Of a stretch of DNA of 64,000 nucleotides, positions 22,036-34,089 are shown piece after piece. The stretch is taken from NCBI GenBank assembly GCA_030068075.1, contig CM057826.1:36134211-36198210 (forward strand), read 5' to 3'. The position numbers and the translations under genes were made by a program. This DNA is from Paguma larvata (lineage: Eukaryota > Chordata > Mammalia > Carnivora > Viverridae). The first letter of the stretch is position 1; every line of letters starts with the position of its first letter. The notes under the pieces were generated by a model that saw only the letters and a list, made by a program, of their open reading frames with translations, was not told where the DNA came from and ran no database searches.

Positions 22036-24344
22036 AAAAAGTGAGTTTTGTTCTCATAAACCATTAATTTACTGGTAGATTATCTTAATATCGTGAAGGC
22101 TTGTTTTAGGTTTTAGTAGAAAAGGTCTATTTCAATTGTGTCCTTATTCTTAGGCCAAAGTCCTTACTTTTGGGATTTGCTCTTTATTCCTTACTCATAT
22201 TCCTTCTAGAGTTCAAGATAAAGCCAGTTCATTAAGGTCCTCTAATTTAGTGAAACTTTAAATCTAAACTCTCAGCAACAGGCGATTTTTGAAGTCTCTT
22301 TTCAGCTCCCAGACTTCCAGCCATTGTCTTTTTCTGTCGTTTGGAGATATCAGCTTTGGATTTGGACAGAGGTGTTTTGTTTTGTTTTGTTTTGTTTTGT
22401 TTTGTTTTGTTTTTAAATCCTTTTATTTTCTGGCATTATCCAACCATTTTCCAGCCATTCTGGGTAGTCTAACTTCAACCTCTGATTCCTCAGACTCTTT
22501 TAACATGCAAATATAAACTAGCCAGTGTCCCTCTGAGAACAAAAAATGTATAATTGTGCATCTCACTTAGATGGGTCCCTCCTTTCAAGGGTTCTGTTAT
22601 CTCCAGTTTTTGTTTAGTGCTGATTGATTTATTTTAAAAAACATATTTTGTCCAAAATTAGGACAGTTACCAGTGGGATGGTTACTACAATAAAAACTTT
22701 ATTTGCATTATTCTTTTATTGATATACTAAATTTGTGATTTTGGTAACCATGATTTTTTATCAGGAATCACTTTTAGTTCATTATTTTTATATTGTTAAT
22801 CTCACTACCTCATTTACAAGTCTGAAATCACCAGTGTTCTATAGTGCTAAAATTTTTAGTTTGCTTATTTGGTAACTTAGTTATTTTATGTTATCTAATT
22901 AGTGTGAATATCTATATATTTATGCTGAAGACATATTAATGCTTTTAATTATAATATCCTGCTTCACACCTTACCAGGGTTATTATGAAGTATACTACAT
23001 CTAGATTACATTTATGTCTAAAATATAGAAAATCCCAAAAATCCAAACATATCTGGCTTCAAATAATTCACATAAGTAATTACCAAACTACATCACATTT
23101 GAATAGGGAAAATAAAAGTCCTGGTTTTGATCTAGATTAGAGACATGGTTAAAATGTCTTTGGTAGGAAGCACTTTGAATTTTGTCTAAAAATCAGCAAG
23201 TAATTTATCTGGAGATAGGCAGTGAGGAGCTGATAAAAAGCTAATGTAAACAATACCTGTCCATTAGAACAGGTTTTGTTAATTTATGTTAGTTGTGAAC
23301 TACCCATTTAAGTCAAGCAATTTTTCCATGCTTTATTTTTTTTGATAATGTGACTAAGGTTTGCAAAGACTAGGCGGAACTAAGTCTAGTCAAATCAGCT
23401 GACCTCTCCAGTCTTAAGTCATTAATTTGCCATTCCGGTAAGCTACTGTCTCATCACTACTGCCTGCGATTATATTTTTAAGAGTATTATTTTCTTTTTT
23501 CTTAGCCAAGGTCTAATCTACTTGAACAATCTCAGTCTATTGAAATTTTTTCATCATAAATTTTAGAGTGTTCTCTAGAATAGACATTTATAATTTTGAA
23601 CACTCATAACAAATATTTACGAATCATAGATGAATCCTGTTGATGGCCCTTTATTTATTGTGGGGTAAGTACCTTTCTGAGATATCCTTTTGAAATTACG
23701 GATGTGTTTTTCTGTTTTTAAGTTTCCAAAGAAGATTCTCAGTGCATTTATGTTAGGGTACTTTCAAAAGTCAACCAGGAACATTCTAGAAATGAAAAAT
23801 GTTTAAGTCCAAATCCCCTTATATTACTGTTTAAAAAAAAAAAACCCAAAACTGCAGACCAAGCAATTAGAATGTTGCAGTCCTTAAAATATGAGGCCAT
23901 ATTTCTACAGCTAATTGATTTTACATCTGGCATGTTAAAAGAATTTATGAAACTTGAATAGTGTCTTTGTTTATACCCTGAAGGCTCAAAATGAATTCTC
24001 TATATCATCATCCTTAAGGAGAAATAATCTGCTTTAAAAATGCAATGTGATTTCAAATGTAAATCTAATTATTTTTTAAATCCTAATAGGAATTATTTAT
24101 TTTAAATGTGTGTAATTATCTCTTTTAAATGTTTAGGACATCTTTCATGCATAGAAAAATAACAAGAATATTTTAAGTTGTGATAAGAAAAAAGACCACT
24201 GGGAATTATCCAAGGGAAAATGGAATTTAAGTACATTAAAAAGTATAAAAGAAAATGAGGATTTACATGTGCAATTAATAAAATTCTCTTCTCTTTGTGA
24301 CAGGAGGAAGAGGCTAACATTTTAAGGACCATGTATGTACTAAG
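22036..24344. other. Unassigned AT-rich DNA
   Basis: Apart from the (TTTTG)n at 22373 and an A-run at about 23829-23844, I recognise nothing. No gene is supported. Confidence 0.5.
22373..22414. repeat. (TTTTG)8 microsatellite
   Basis: About eight uninterrupted GTTTT units. On the other strand this is (AAAAC)n, the kind of run that commonly grows from a poly(A) tail, but I see no element attached to it. Confidence 0.97.
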
Positions 24345-24600
24345 TAATAATAGCTAATTTATTGAGCCCTTATGAGACAGGTGTGGCTCTCAACACTGAA
24401 CATGCATTTACTGTTTTAATCTTCGTGGCCAGCCTATGAAGTAGTTCGATTATTCTCCTCACTTCACAGATGAAAAAGAAAAGAAACCTGAAGCACAAAG
24501 AGGTTAAGTACTTGCTCAGAGTCACATGGGGAGATGTGGTAGAACTGGGACTCACACCCAGGCAGTCTGGCTCCAGAGCACGTGCACTTAAACTTTATGA
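24345..24600 (-). repeat. Nearly full-length MIR
   Basis: The best kept MIR of the window, in reverse: 'attgagcccttatgagacag', 'gttttaatcttcgtggccag', 'cttcacagatgaaaaag', 'cacaaagaggttaagtact', 'gggactcacacccaggcag', 'tggctccagagcacgtgca'. Nearly the whole 260-bp consensus is represented. Confidence 0.92.
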
Positions 24601-25492
24601 TATATGGCCTCTTCCAGTATTGAACGCTTACTCTGCCAGAACAGTTTTAAGGGATTTACATGCATTATATCTTCTGAATTCAATAGAAAAGAGGTACAGC
24701 ACAGGATCACTGGTCTATCCTGCACCAATACATTAGTTAGCTGCCTATGTCCATCAAGATTGCCACTCTGGCTTCTACCACAGGGTGATTAGGAGAAAAG
24801 TAAGATATTTATAGAAGGAGAAGTTTCTGGCAGTCTATTCTCAGTACCTTCTCCTTAACATGTATTGTAAGTATTTTTAGCCAAAACATATGCAATATTT
24901 TCAGGTGTCTCTCCACTAAAAACTACCTTGAGTTTTGCCATAGAACTCATGTCCTCTCAATTTGGAAAAAAAAAAAAAATTGTCTTTGACTCAAAGAAAC
25001 AGATTATACAAACTTTCTTATTTTTCTTGGCATTCCTTTATAATTTGTTCAAAGATGAGATTGAATGATTGACCAGGTATTCATTGGATTATGATGCAAA
25101 TTGTTTGTATAAAAACTAGAAAATCCTTGATCCACTAACATTTTTTCCTCAATCTTTTTATTTGATTTGAATGTTCATTGGAACCATATATAAAGAGAAC
25201 TTATAGGTATTGAATGATACATGCACAAGGGTTGCTACAAAGTTTTATACATATAAAATATATTGACAGTATTTTTGGTCTTCTGTCTTTGATATTTCAT
25301 AGATATAAGAAATATATGATAGTTAAATGAAGCTCAATAATCTTCCCAATAAATTCTAGTTCATTACTTTTACATCAATTTTATAAAATTTATTTTTAGC
25401 CTAAGGTGACAAGTCAACAAAAGAGTATCCTTTGTATAAAATATCCTTTGAATAAAAATTCTCAACTAAGTTTTCAAATAGAGTTAAAAAAT
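24601..25492. other. Unassigned non-coding DNA
   Basis: No repeat or gene recognised except an A-run at about 24966-24979. Confidence 0.5.
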
Positions 25493-25697
25493 CTTTAGTG
25501 TTTACATATTTTTGAGAGAGAGAGACAGAGTATGAGCAGGCGAGGGTGCTGACAGGGAAGGAGACACAGATTTGGAAGCAGGCTCCAGGCTCTGAGCTGT
25601 CAGCACAGAGCCTGATGCAGGGTCTGAACCCATGAACTGTGAGATCATGACCTGAACCAAAGTTGGATGCTTAACCAGAGTCACCCAGGTGCTCCCC
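25493..25697 (-). mobile_element. CAN-SINE (SINEC_Fc type)
   Basis: Reversed SINE: tail side 'gtttacatatttttgagagag', then 'agcaggctccaggctctgag', 'ctgtcagcacagagcctg', and a head (gtcacccaggtgctcccc) with a small deletion. The target duplication is not clear. Confidence 0.95.
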
Positions 25698-26189
25698 GCA
25701 CCCAAGAAACTTTTAATGGTGCAATTACAAGCCAGTGTGATAATTACTATGATAGATGTAAATCTTGGGAGATAAATGCCAGAAGGGGTAACTGTCTCAA
25801 ACTGAGAATGATTTCAGAAGTATATTAATTCAGATTCAATCAGGAAAACAGAAATCATTCTAAGAGGGTGTCATGATAAAAATGAGACAAAAATGATGGT
25901 GTTCTAAGCAAAGTCATTGACAAATTGACTGAAGGATCACAACAGATTAAAAAGAGACAAGGAGAAATATTTGTCTAAACAACACAGGAGTGATTTAGGG
26001 TAAGGCAGAGGGTCTAGTTTGGCTGTTGGGTAGGTGTCACCATTCACCGAGTTCAAGCCATAGGAGGAGAAATATATTGGGAAAAGAGTGGAGAGGAAAA
26101 TACAATCTGGAGAAACACAAGAGACAGTTAAATGTCTAGATATAGAAGCAAGAGTTAAGGGCTGAAGCTATGGACAAAAGTCATTGCTA
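25698..26189. other. Unassigned non-coding DNA
   Basis: Purine-rich on the + strand. No repeat or gene that I can name. Confidence 0.45.
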
Positions 26190-26605
26190 CATGTATCAGT
26201 TAAAAGTTCTCCAAAGAACCATTGGTGAAAAGTGTGTGTGTGTGTGTGTGTATGTGTATTATTTAAAAAAATAATTTGGTCAACTAATTATGGGGGCTAG
26301 CAAGTCCAAAATCTGTAGGGCAGTCTTGTAGGCTGGCAATTCAGGCAAGAACTGAGGTATAGCCTTAAGGATAAATTTTACTTCTCCAAGAAACCTCAGT
26401 TTTTGCTCTTAAGGTCTTTCAAATGATTAGATAAGCCCCACCACATTACAGAGAGTAATTTGTTTTACCTAAAGTTGACTGATTTTAGATGTTAACCACA
26501 TCTATCAAATACCTCCACAGCAACACCTAGATTAATATTTGATAAAATAATTAGGTGCTATAAACTAGCCAAGCTGACACATAAAATTAACCATCACCCT
26601 AGTAA
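26190..26605. repeat. Old LTR-like interspersed repeat
   Basis: It matches a widespread placental repeat that I recall by wording: start 'gtatcagttaaaagttctcc', 'gggggctagcaagtccaaaatct', 'cctcagtttttgctcttaag', 'gattagataagccccaccac', and end 'gctgacacataaaattaacc' plus 'atcac'. I believe it is an LTR of an old endogenous retrovirus-like group, but I cannot name the family or strand. A (GT)n of about 19 bp at 26232-26250 interrupts it. Confidence 0.6.
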
Positions 26606-26649
26606 GTGACAGATGAAATCATCAAGAATAGAAAAGAATAAGTAAATAT

Positions 26650-26848
26650 CAAAGTGGTAAAAAGCTTGGGCTTTGGAACAAATAGGGACCAGGGCTTAAA
26701 TTTCACTTTTATTATATTGTGTGTGGCTTACTTCTGTTAAGTCCCAATTTCAACATCTATAAAGTAATGATAACATTCTACATTTCTTGAGTTAGTATGA
26801 GGATGAAATAAAATATGTAAAGGGTTTGTTACCGAGCCTGGGTTCAAT
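26650..26848 (+). repeat. MIR fragment
   Basis: Forward MIR: 'aaagcttgggctttgga', 'cagggcttaaatttcac', 'caatttcaacatctataaag', 'gagttagtatgaggatga', 'ccgagcctgggttcaatta'. Continuous and in order. Confidence 0.85.
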
Positions 26849-26871
26849 TAGCTACAAAATGGTCTTTTTCT

Positions 26872-26955
26872 TTTTTAAATGTTTATTGATTTATTTTGAG
26901 AAAGAGAGAGAAAGCTCATGCATGTGCACACTAGTGGAGGGAAGGGTGAAGAGAA

Positions 26956-26986
<31 letters not shown>

Positions 26987-27118
26987 ATCCCAAGCAGGCA
27001 CCATGCTGTCAGCATGGACGGCAACATGGGGCTCAATCTCAGGAACTATGAGATCTATCATGACCTGAGCAGAGATCAAGAGTCAGACACTTAACTGACT
27101 GAGCTACCCAGATGCCCC
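26872..27118 (-). mobile_element. CAN-SINE with internal (GA)13
   Basis: Reversed SINE with tail 'aaatgtttattgatttattttg', the CT-rich region expanded to an uninterrupted (GA)n at 26961-26986, 'aatcccaagcaggcaccatg', and head 'gctacccagatgcccc'. It is older than the copy at 27145, which lies 26 bp away in the opposite orientation with the two heads facing each other. Confidence 0.95.
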
Positions 27119-27144
27119 TGGACTCTTATTTAAAATGTGAAATT

Positions 27145-27356
27145 TATAGGAGCACCTGGGTGGCTCAGTTGGTTGAGCATCTGACTTTGGCTCAGGTCCT
27201 GATCTTGCGGTTCACGAGTTCCAGCCCCACATCAGGCTCTGTGCTGACAGCTCAGAGCCTGGAGCCGACTTCAGATTCTGTGTCTTCCTGTCTCTCTGCC
27301 CTCCCCTGCTCATGCTCTGTCTCTGTCTCTATCAAAATTAAATATTAAAAAAATTT
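27145..27356 (+). mobile_element. CAN-SINE (SINEC_Fc type)
   Basis: Head 'ggagcacctgggtggctcag', body 'caggctctgtgctgacagct', CT-rich region, A-rich tail. A perfect 12-bp duplication, 'aaatgtgaaatt', is present at 27133-27144 and 27357-27368. Confidence 0.96.
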
Positions 27357-27368
27357 AAATGTGAAATT

Positions 27369-29544
27369 AATAAACATATTCTGATAAGAAAAAGGCAGTA
27401 CTAAGAAAAAATGAGAGATAGAGAGCTAAGAAATAACTGATCGAGTAAAGGTTGGTTGGTGGAGTGTGGAAAGAAGAAACTGAGACTCAAAATATAACAA
27501 AAGATTAACCTTAAACAAAATGATGGAGGAAAAGTTGAATATGTTCATATATGCAGGCCTTGATTTTTTCCTCAATGGAGGGTGAAAGGTTACTTCCTGA
27601 GAGATATTGATGGTTTAAAGAGAGGTGATGCTTCTGTGAAGATTAGAAGAGAGAATGTAATAAATATAGATTAAAAAGTGGTAAAATAGAATGCTAAGGT
27701 TTAGCATCTATCTGCATGGCTGGGTAATTAATTGTAAATTCCTTCAAGCTAGAGCACATTTCTTTTTTGCTGTTTGCTATTTGGCACAACATAAGTAATT
27801 GGCAAAAATCTCCTCCTTTGGAATATTTTTTTCTCTCCCTCCAGGCAGCTGGGGTATGAAATGGAAAGGCAAATGGAGCAATTGATCCAACTTTGAAGTT
27901 TTGTCTGATGGGAGTAGTTGGAAAATATAAGGACCACAATACTGAACAAACTGGTGCTTATCTTTGAAAGACTATAGTGTAGGATCGATAAGAAACAACA
28001 AACAAAAAAAAACAAAAATAAAAAACCACTATATGGGTAGCAATGGACAGAGAAAGGGGCATTCTGGGAGCAAGAGTGTTGGAGACCAGGAAAGATGGGA
28101 AGCAGTGGTTAGACACTGGTGTTGGAACAGAAGATTTCAGAAGGAAACAAAGTGAAGGAATTCAATAAGTAATGCTATTTCAAAAGTGGGTTTGAAAGGA
28201 AGGCAGGACACTGGTGTCCTGGAAAGTCACAAAACCTGAACTCAAGACCAGACAGAAGAAGGAGCAGTAGAAGACAGAAAGAAATGCTCCCCAGAGATGG
28301 CTACACGAGAAGAACAGTGGAATCAGTAGTGTGCAGGATGGCTCTAAACGCTTGGCACCAGGATGAAGGGAACCTGCTCAGTTGGTCTTGCATTCATCTG
28401 TGCTGTGGTTTGTTTTCAGGCAGTCATGCCAAAGTTGACTTATTAAAACAATGCATAGAAGACCGTATATGATTTATTATCTAAAGATGATTTTGGACAA
28501 AGTCGCTAATGAGAATATCTGGAAGTTCTTTCTCCTTCCACAAATTCCAGATGGCTAACAAGTGTTCCCTGAATTTACTAAATTAACTGCTTCTGTTTTA
28601 TGGAGCTACCCCCAAACCATTTCCTCCTACACCTTGACAGCCCTTCTGATCAGTAGTTCTCACACAATAGTAGGCTTACAAAGAGGAAAAAGATTGGTGA
28701 ACTTTGTTTCCAGTGCGATGTGAATGAGGGTAAATGGACGGGAGTAATATAGAGGAGTACATGGTGACACCAAAGAGGAGATTTGACCAAGGGAGAAGAG
28801 TAAAAGATGAAATGCCATAGTGAGAATTAAGAAGATCCTGACTCTGGGAAAGGGGAAAGTCCTAGGACAAGCTAAGCATTAGTAAAACAAGGAGATGATG
28901 GCTGTAACCCCATTTCTCCATTTGTAAGAGAGAAAATGGTAGGCATGCCTAATAATATGTGAGGCTAAAATAAATTGAAACACCGAAAATACTTAAAGCT
29001 TTGTCTGCAGTATGGTTAGTATTCAACGTGTGGCTCTTAACAGTTCAACAGAATAATAAAGCCTATAAGAGAAAGACATCTATGAACACTATGTATAAAT
29101 TTTAATATTTTATTTCTTTCTTTATAGACAAAAATGTTTGCAAGGTTGAAATTCTTAGAATATTTTAGGGTATTTTTATTGATAAAAGTATAGTAAAACA
29201 TTATATAACCCACCTTCAAGTGGAATAAAAATTATATGCTAATGATTATGAACTATGCCCAGAATAAATTATTTGCTCATTAACATAGTTTTCCTAAAAT
29301 AATGCAATTAAAATAAAGTAATTAGAATTATTTATTAGTACAAAAATGAAGTAATTTTAGAGTTATGCTTATTATAATATACAACAAATAAGTGATGAAA
29401 ATATTTATGATGTAACTCCAAAAGTAATGACTTTATTTAATAACTGATGACATACAAAATGCATGGAAATACATTCACCAGAGGGAGGAACTGAGATGTT
29501 AAAGAATTAGCATGGAAATAGAGCCATTATTGAGTTAATATCAG
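27369..29544. other. Unassigned non-coding DNA
   Basis: No repeat or gene I can support over about 2.2 kb. An A-rich run (caaacaaaaaaaaacaaaaa) lies at about 27999-28020. Short frames on both strands near 27.7-28.5 kb have no recognisable domain or splice context. Confidence 0.45.
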
Positions 29545-29558
29545 CCTTAGAACAATTT

Positions 29559-29765
29559 GATTTATTGAGTTTTTTTATGTTTATTTATTTATTTTGAGAG
29601 AGAGAGCCCAGGAGGGGCAGAGAGAGAGGGAGAGAGAATCCCCAGCAACCTCCACACTGTCAGTGCAGATCCCTACTCAAGGGCTCGAACTCACGAATGT
29701 GAGATCACGACCTGAGCCAAAACCAGGAGTGGGACACCTAACCAACTGAGCCACCCAGGAGCCCC
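29559..29765 (-). mobile_element. CAN-SINE (SINEC_Fc type)
   Basis: Reversed SINE: tail 'atgtttatttatttattttg', 'gagagagaatccccagcaac', head 'gagccacccaggagcccc'. An 18-bp duplication with three mismatches bounds it (29541-29558 and 29766-29783; core 'ccttaga-caattt'). Confidence 0.95.
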
Positions 29766-29783
29766 TCGACCTTAGAGCAATTT

Positions 29784-31947
29784 TAGATAGCCTGTTGGTT
29801 AGGCATAAAGTAGTACCACAAGATTTAAAACATTTTATTCATGTTCAGATTAGGCATTAATTGTTTTGTTTCTTTATAGCAATAAGTCAAAGATTATTCT
29901 TGTCTTAAGAAAATTAAGGCACATTTTTTGTGGGCTATTTAGAGTTTACACATTTTCCTTAAAAACTGAAAATAAATAAAATACATACATATACATACAT
30001 CTTGTATATATTATCCAAAGTGTTAGCCTCTTTTCCTAAGGTATTGCAAGGACACCTACAGGTGGCAAAGACAAGAACAACGAGCCATTTAATCTGAATT
30101 GATTTGTGACAACTTTCCAACGTCTAGTTATTTTTCTTAAGTCATGAAATAATATTTGTTATACCTAATAATACAAACACGACAATTTGCGGATACAGAA
30201 ACATAACAATAAGTATCTGCATTTTTAATTGCAACAGTGGCAGAAGATGCCTGGAGAAATGCTTTTTAGAGCGTACACATTTTCCTTGACGATCCGAGAA
30301 GCAGCTTCTTATCTAGGCATACCAGTTTTCCTCAGTGGAAAAGAAAAATGCTTTTTCATGCTCCTGTAAACCGTTATTATTTATAACGATAATCTTAACA
30401 TAAGAGTTGGATGGGAGGAAATTTGTAGAAAAATGCTAGAGGCATATTAGAAAGTGCAGGAAGGGGGATTGAAAATAGATATCACTTCGTGAGAAAGGGG
30501 TAGACAAAAACATGCAACGTGGTGTTAAAGCAGAAGAAATTCTACATTACTGTAAGCAGCTTACAGATATTGGCACATTATTTACACAAAATGAGTACTT
30601 GTTAAAACACTACCATCAATAGATTCATATGTCTCAGCTTCAATTAGCAGCCTCATTTATTACCCACCAAGATGTGAAACTGCAAGGTGAGGTTCAAGTG
30701 TCACCGAGGGTGTCTTCATCACTTCAGTATCATTGCCTTAAAAGGCACTGACCAGAAGGAGCAGATGACCTCATTTCAAAATTATTACAGTACAGAGAAC
30801 TCAGTTTCAACATTATAATTCATTTTCTCATGGAATATTTCAAATTTATTATCACTTTCCTGACACGTAATGGCTAATCGTTAAGGATAGCCACTTTAAC
30901 ATAATATGAATACGCATTTCTCCATAGGTAATACAACAGTTCCTGCATTAGCATTATTGACTAAGGTGCATTTAACTTCTTCACTAATACTTAATGGAAG
31001 GTTAATGTATAAGTCAGGAGATTAAATGGCTTTTACTTAAAACAAGTATATTGATTAAAATAACTTAGTGAGATTTTTAAGGCTGATGATATAAAAATAG
31101 TCACACGTTTTAATATTTTATTTAATATTAAGAGCAAATTGTAGGGTATAACAGATCAAGATTAGTGGGAGTTATTGCACTAATTACTCATAGAACTAAT
31201 TCTTGCTCACAGTTAACAAATGAATCTTGCATATTGAAAAGCAACAAATCATATTGGTTAATTCTAGTTAGTGCTCAAGGAGTCCTTCTGTTTAAGAATT
31301 TCCATTGTTTCTTGCAATGTCCTTCAGGTACTTTTCCTTGTATCTCACACCTGGCACCATTGAAAGATAAAATGACCTTCCAAAACAGAGCTGCTATTCA
31401 ATGTCATTGAAACGCAGCTCTATTTCCTTTTTTTCTCTTCGTCCTATTATTATTTAAATCTATGTTAACCCAATACGTCTAATGCTTGCAGTGAATTAGC
31501 TAATTTTACTTTACCATTTCCCTTCTTTGTTCAAAACACAATATTCCACCAAATATACTAGACTAACAAATTGGCCTTGTAATAGTATGACATGCGATAC
31601 CAGAGACCATTCACTACTGTGATTCTGTTTCCGCCCAGAAATACTCAGCCACCTTCTCTATTCATCTCTTCTGTTCAGGTAACACAAAGTTATACCTGTA
31701 GGGGCTTGCTCAGTTTTAACCTGAGCTTTGTATGAGAGGCATTCGATCTTCTCAAAAAATAAGTAAATAAATAAAAAGTGAATAGGACCCATGTGTCATT
31801 GTGCCATTGTAACTGCAGAGTCAAGAACATAGAGCAGTTTGCAGTGTATTCAAGAACTGAAAGCAGAATGGTAAATAAGTGATAAAAATTTAAATACTAA
31901 ATACACAGTATAATGTGCTATATATTACTAAGAAAGGCTCACACACA
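29784..31947. other. Repeat-poor interval
   Basis: No repeat recognised over about 2.1 kb except short A-rich runs (for example around 31757-31777). It includes the motif-rich candidate at 30230. No gene is supported. Confidence 0.45.
30230..30900. promoter_or_regulatory. Candidate conserved non-coding element
   Basis: Single-copy-looking DNA with words resembling transcription-factor sites, such as 'tttgtgt'-free TAAT-bearing 'cttcaattagcagcctcat', 'gagcagatgacctcatttc' and 'gacacgtaatggctaatcg'. No coding frame is present. The assignment is inference from composition only. Confidence 0.22.
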
Positions 31948-32200
31948 GTACTTACTATGAGCCAGACTTGGTTCTAAGTGTTTTGGGTACAATAATTATT
32001 TACAACTCAATACAATCTCATGAATAGGTAATTCTTACTATCTCCAGTTTACAGCTGGGAAGCTAAGGCACAGGAATATTAAGATACTGAGGCATAGAGC
32101 TATTCCATCAATGGCCCAACACCATGCAACTGATAAGAGGCAGGGTGGGGGGAGCCCAACGACAGGCCTCATGGCTCTGAGGGGCAGGCTCTGAGCTGTC
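31948..32200 (-). repeat. MIR, nearly full-length
   Basis: Antisense MIR in order: 'actatgagccagacttggttc', 'aatacaatctcatgaataggt', 'ctccagtttacagctggga', 'aggcacaggaatatt', 'aggggcaggctctgagctg'. The region after 32120 is more diverged. Confidence 0.8.
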
Positions 32201-32221
32201 ATATTATACTGATTCTCAGGT

Positions 32222-32412
32222 ACTGGAAACGAAAGGATTTTAGTTCAAATCCCAGCTCCGCCACTGACTAACTGCTTCCAGTCTTGGTGTCTTTATCTGT
32301 TAAGTACACAATATCTACAGTATTAGGTTGTGAGAAGAATGCAAACTAGTCCATTTTACCAGGTTCGCACGTTACCTGGCACATGGTAAGATCTCACTAA
32401 ATTGCATGTGTC
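32222..32412 (+). repeat. MIR in opposite orientation to its neighbour
   Basis: Forward MIR: 'gttcaaatcccagctccgcc', 'cactgactaactgc', 'gtctttatctgttaagtaca', 'ttaggttgtgagaagaatg', 'gttacctggcacatggtaag'. It starts about 20 bp after the reversed MIR, so the two ancient SINEs form an old inverted pair. Confidence 0.85.
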
Positions 32413-32437
32413 ATTAATATAATTACTTTAAATTGCG

Positions 32438-32640
32438 TATTCATTTATTTAGTCAACAGATGTTTTATTTAGTTAATGCTAACTGTTTGTGCTAAGCTTT
32501 GGTAAACAGGAGTGCTTGGGCTCATAGTTCAGTAGGGGACAACGGACATGTGAACAATTAACTGCAATTAAAGGGCCATGATAGAGTATTTAGGCAAAGC
32601 AGAGAAAGTGAACCATCTCTGCAGGAAGGCTTCATTGATC
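32438..32640 (-). repeat. L2 3' end fragment
   Basis: Antisense L2 3' end: 'attcatttatttagtcaaca', 'tttgtgctaagctttggtaa', 'gctcatagttcagtagggg', then 'ggaaggcttcattgat'. In order and continuous. Confidence 0.7.
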
Positions 32641-33358
32641 TGGTATGTAGCATACTTACATGGTTTCCCATCCCGTATACTTTCTTGGGTTGAATAATGG
32701 ATGAATCAGCTGGAGACATTACAAATTTATTCAGTCCATCTCCTGATTTGAGAAATCATGAAATAGAGGAAAAAAAATAGAAATCCAAGTTTTGGGCTAT
32801 CACTTGGGCGAATTTGATGGATATATTTCTACTAAAGATTCTAGTGAGATCAATCTATGCCATTCTGTACTTAAAACATGAGAATCTCTGTGATATATGA
32901 ACACTAGCCTTGCCCTCATAATATTTTCTCTTGGTTGTGATGTAGATTAGGTACCACCTTGCGAAGCAAGCATTTACTTATTTTTAGATGAGCATTGCCA
33001 TAGGTGAGTTACATGTGAAAAAAAAATAGACACGGCCATCTCACTTTTTCCAGAAAATTATATAAGATAGAAACTTTGAGTTTTACACACATGCAAATAC
33101 AGTTTATGTTCAGGGAAAATAATGTTGAAACGTTACCAAATCTCCATCAATTGTTTTAACATATTTTTCCCTTCTCAGAGTATGAAAGGATAAGCAGTGA
33201 TGTCATTCTTAATGTGTCCCAATGAGCAGGACCAGGATTCTGTGTTACACAGGGATGATTATTCTTGAGAGGGTAGCGAATAATTCCCTGAAGAAGTGTT
33301 TTGCTTAATAAAACCGTGGTTTTAAATGAATTTAACTTATATTTATATTATTGGTAGA
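32641..33358. other. Unassigned non-coding DNA
   Basis: No repeat or gene recognised. Mostly AT-rich. Confidence 0.5.
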
Positions 33359-33532
33359 GTTACCAGATAAAATACATGATACCCACCTAAATATGAGTAA
33401 ATAGCAAATACATGTTTAATGTAAGTATGACCCAAATATTCATAAGACAAGCTTATACTCAATAAAAATTGTTGTTTATCTGAAATTCAAATTTAATTTG
33501 GAGTCATATTTTTACTTACTAAATCTGGCAAC
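33359..33532. mobile_element. Foldback (palindromic) non-autonomous DNA transposon relic
   Basis: The two ends are inverted copies: 'gttaccagat' at 33359-33368 and 'atctggcaac' at 33523-33532 pair with one mismatch, and the similarity continues inward in weaker form (tacccacctaaat against atttaatttggagtc). The inner part 'ttgttgtttatctgaaattc' matches a palindromic placental repeat I recall but cannot name. No protein is encoded. Confidence 0.65.
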
Positions 33533-34089
33533 CACATTTACTAGTTAAGCAATTTTATACAAAACTGGTGAATTTAGGAGTTCTTTGTGGTTTTTCTTAT
33601 TGATATTATGTTATGTCCCAAGTAGGACATTTTTCTCCTTTTTCCATCATCTTTCTATAACAAATGCGTCTCAAATCCAGTCACAGTACCTTTGCTCTTT
33701 GCCACGTTATGATCAATTATAACCTCTGCATTTATAGGATCAGATTTGCTGCATCTAATTTTTTCATAAGTTTTTAAAACCCCATTTTAAAAAGTGGACA
33801 TTTAAACAAACTAAAGCATCCAGGAGACATTAATCATGTAGTTTCAAAGTGGAAAAACATTTCTCCTTAAGCTTTCCCAATGTAATAAAAAAAAAATATC
33901 TTGAAACATAATGCCTGAATGGAAAACTTCAACTCAAAAGATACACGGCGATATACAAGAGAGTGAAATTTGTATATTAGTGCAATCATTGAACTTAAAA
34001 TATATTACATTATCATGGGATTTATCCAAAAGGAGTTAAAGAAAAAAAGGAGCGGGCTTTCAAGGCAAGAATTCGTGTTTTATTCTAGT
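33533..34089. other. Unassigned non-coding DNA
   Basis: AT-rich with an A-run near 33889-33897. No gene or repeat recognised. Confidence 0.5.
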
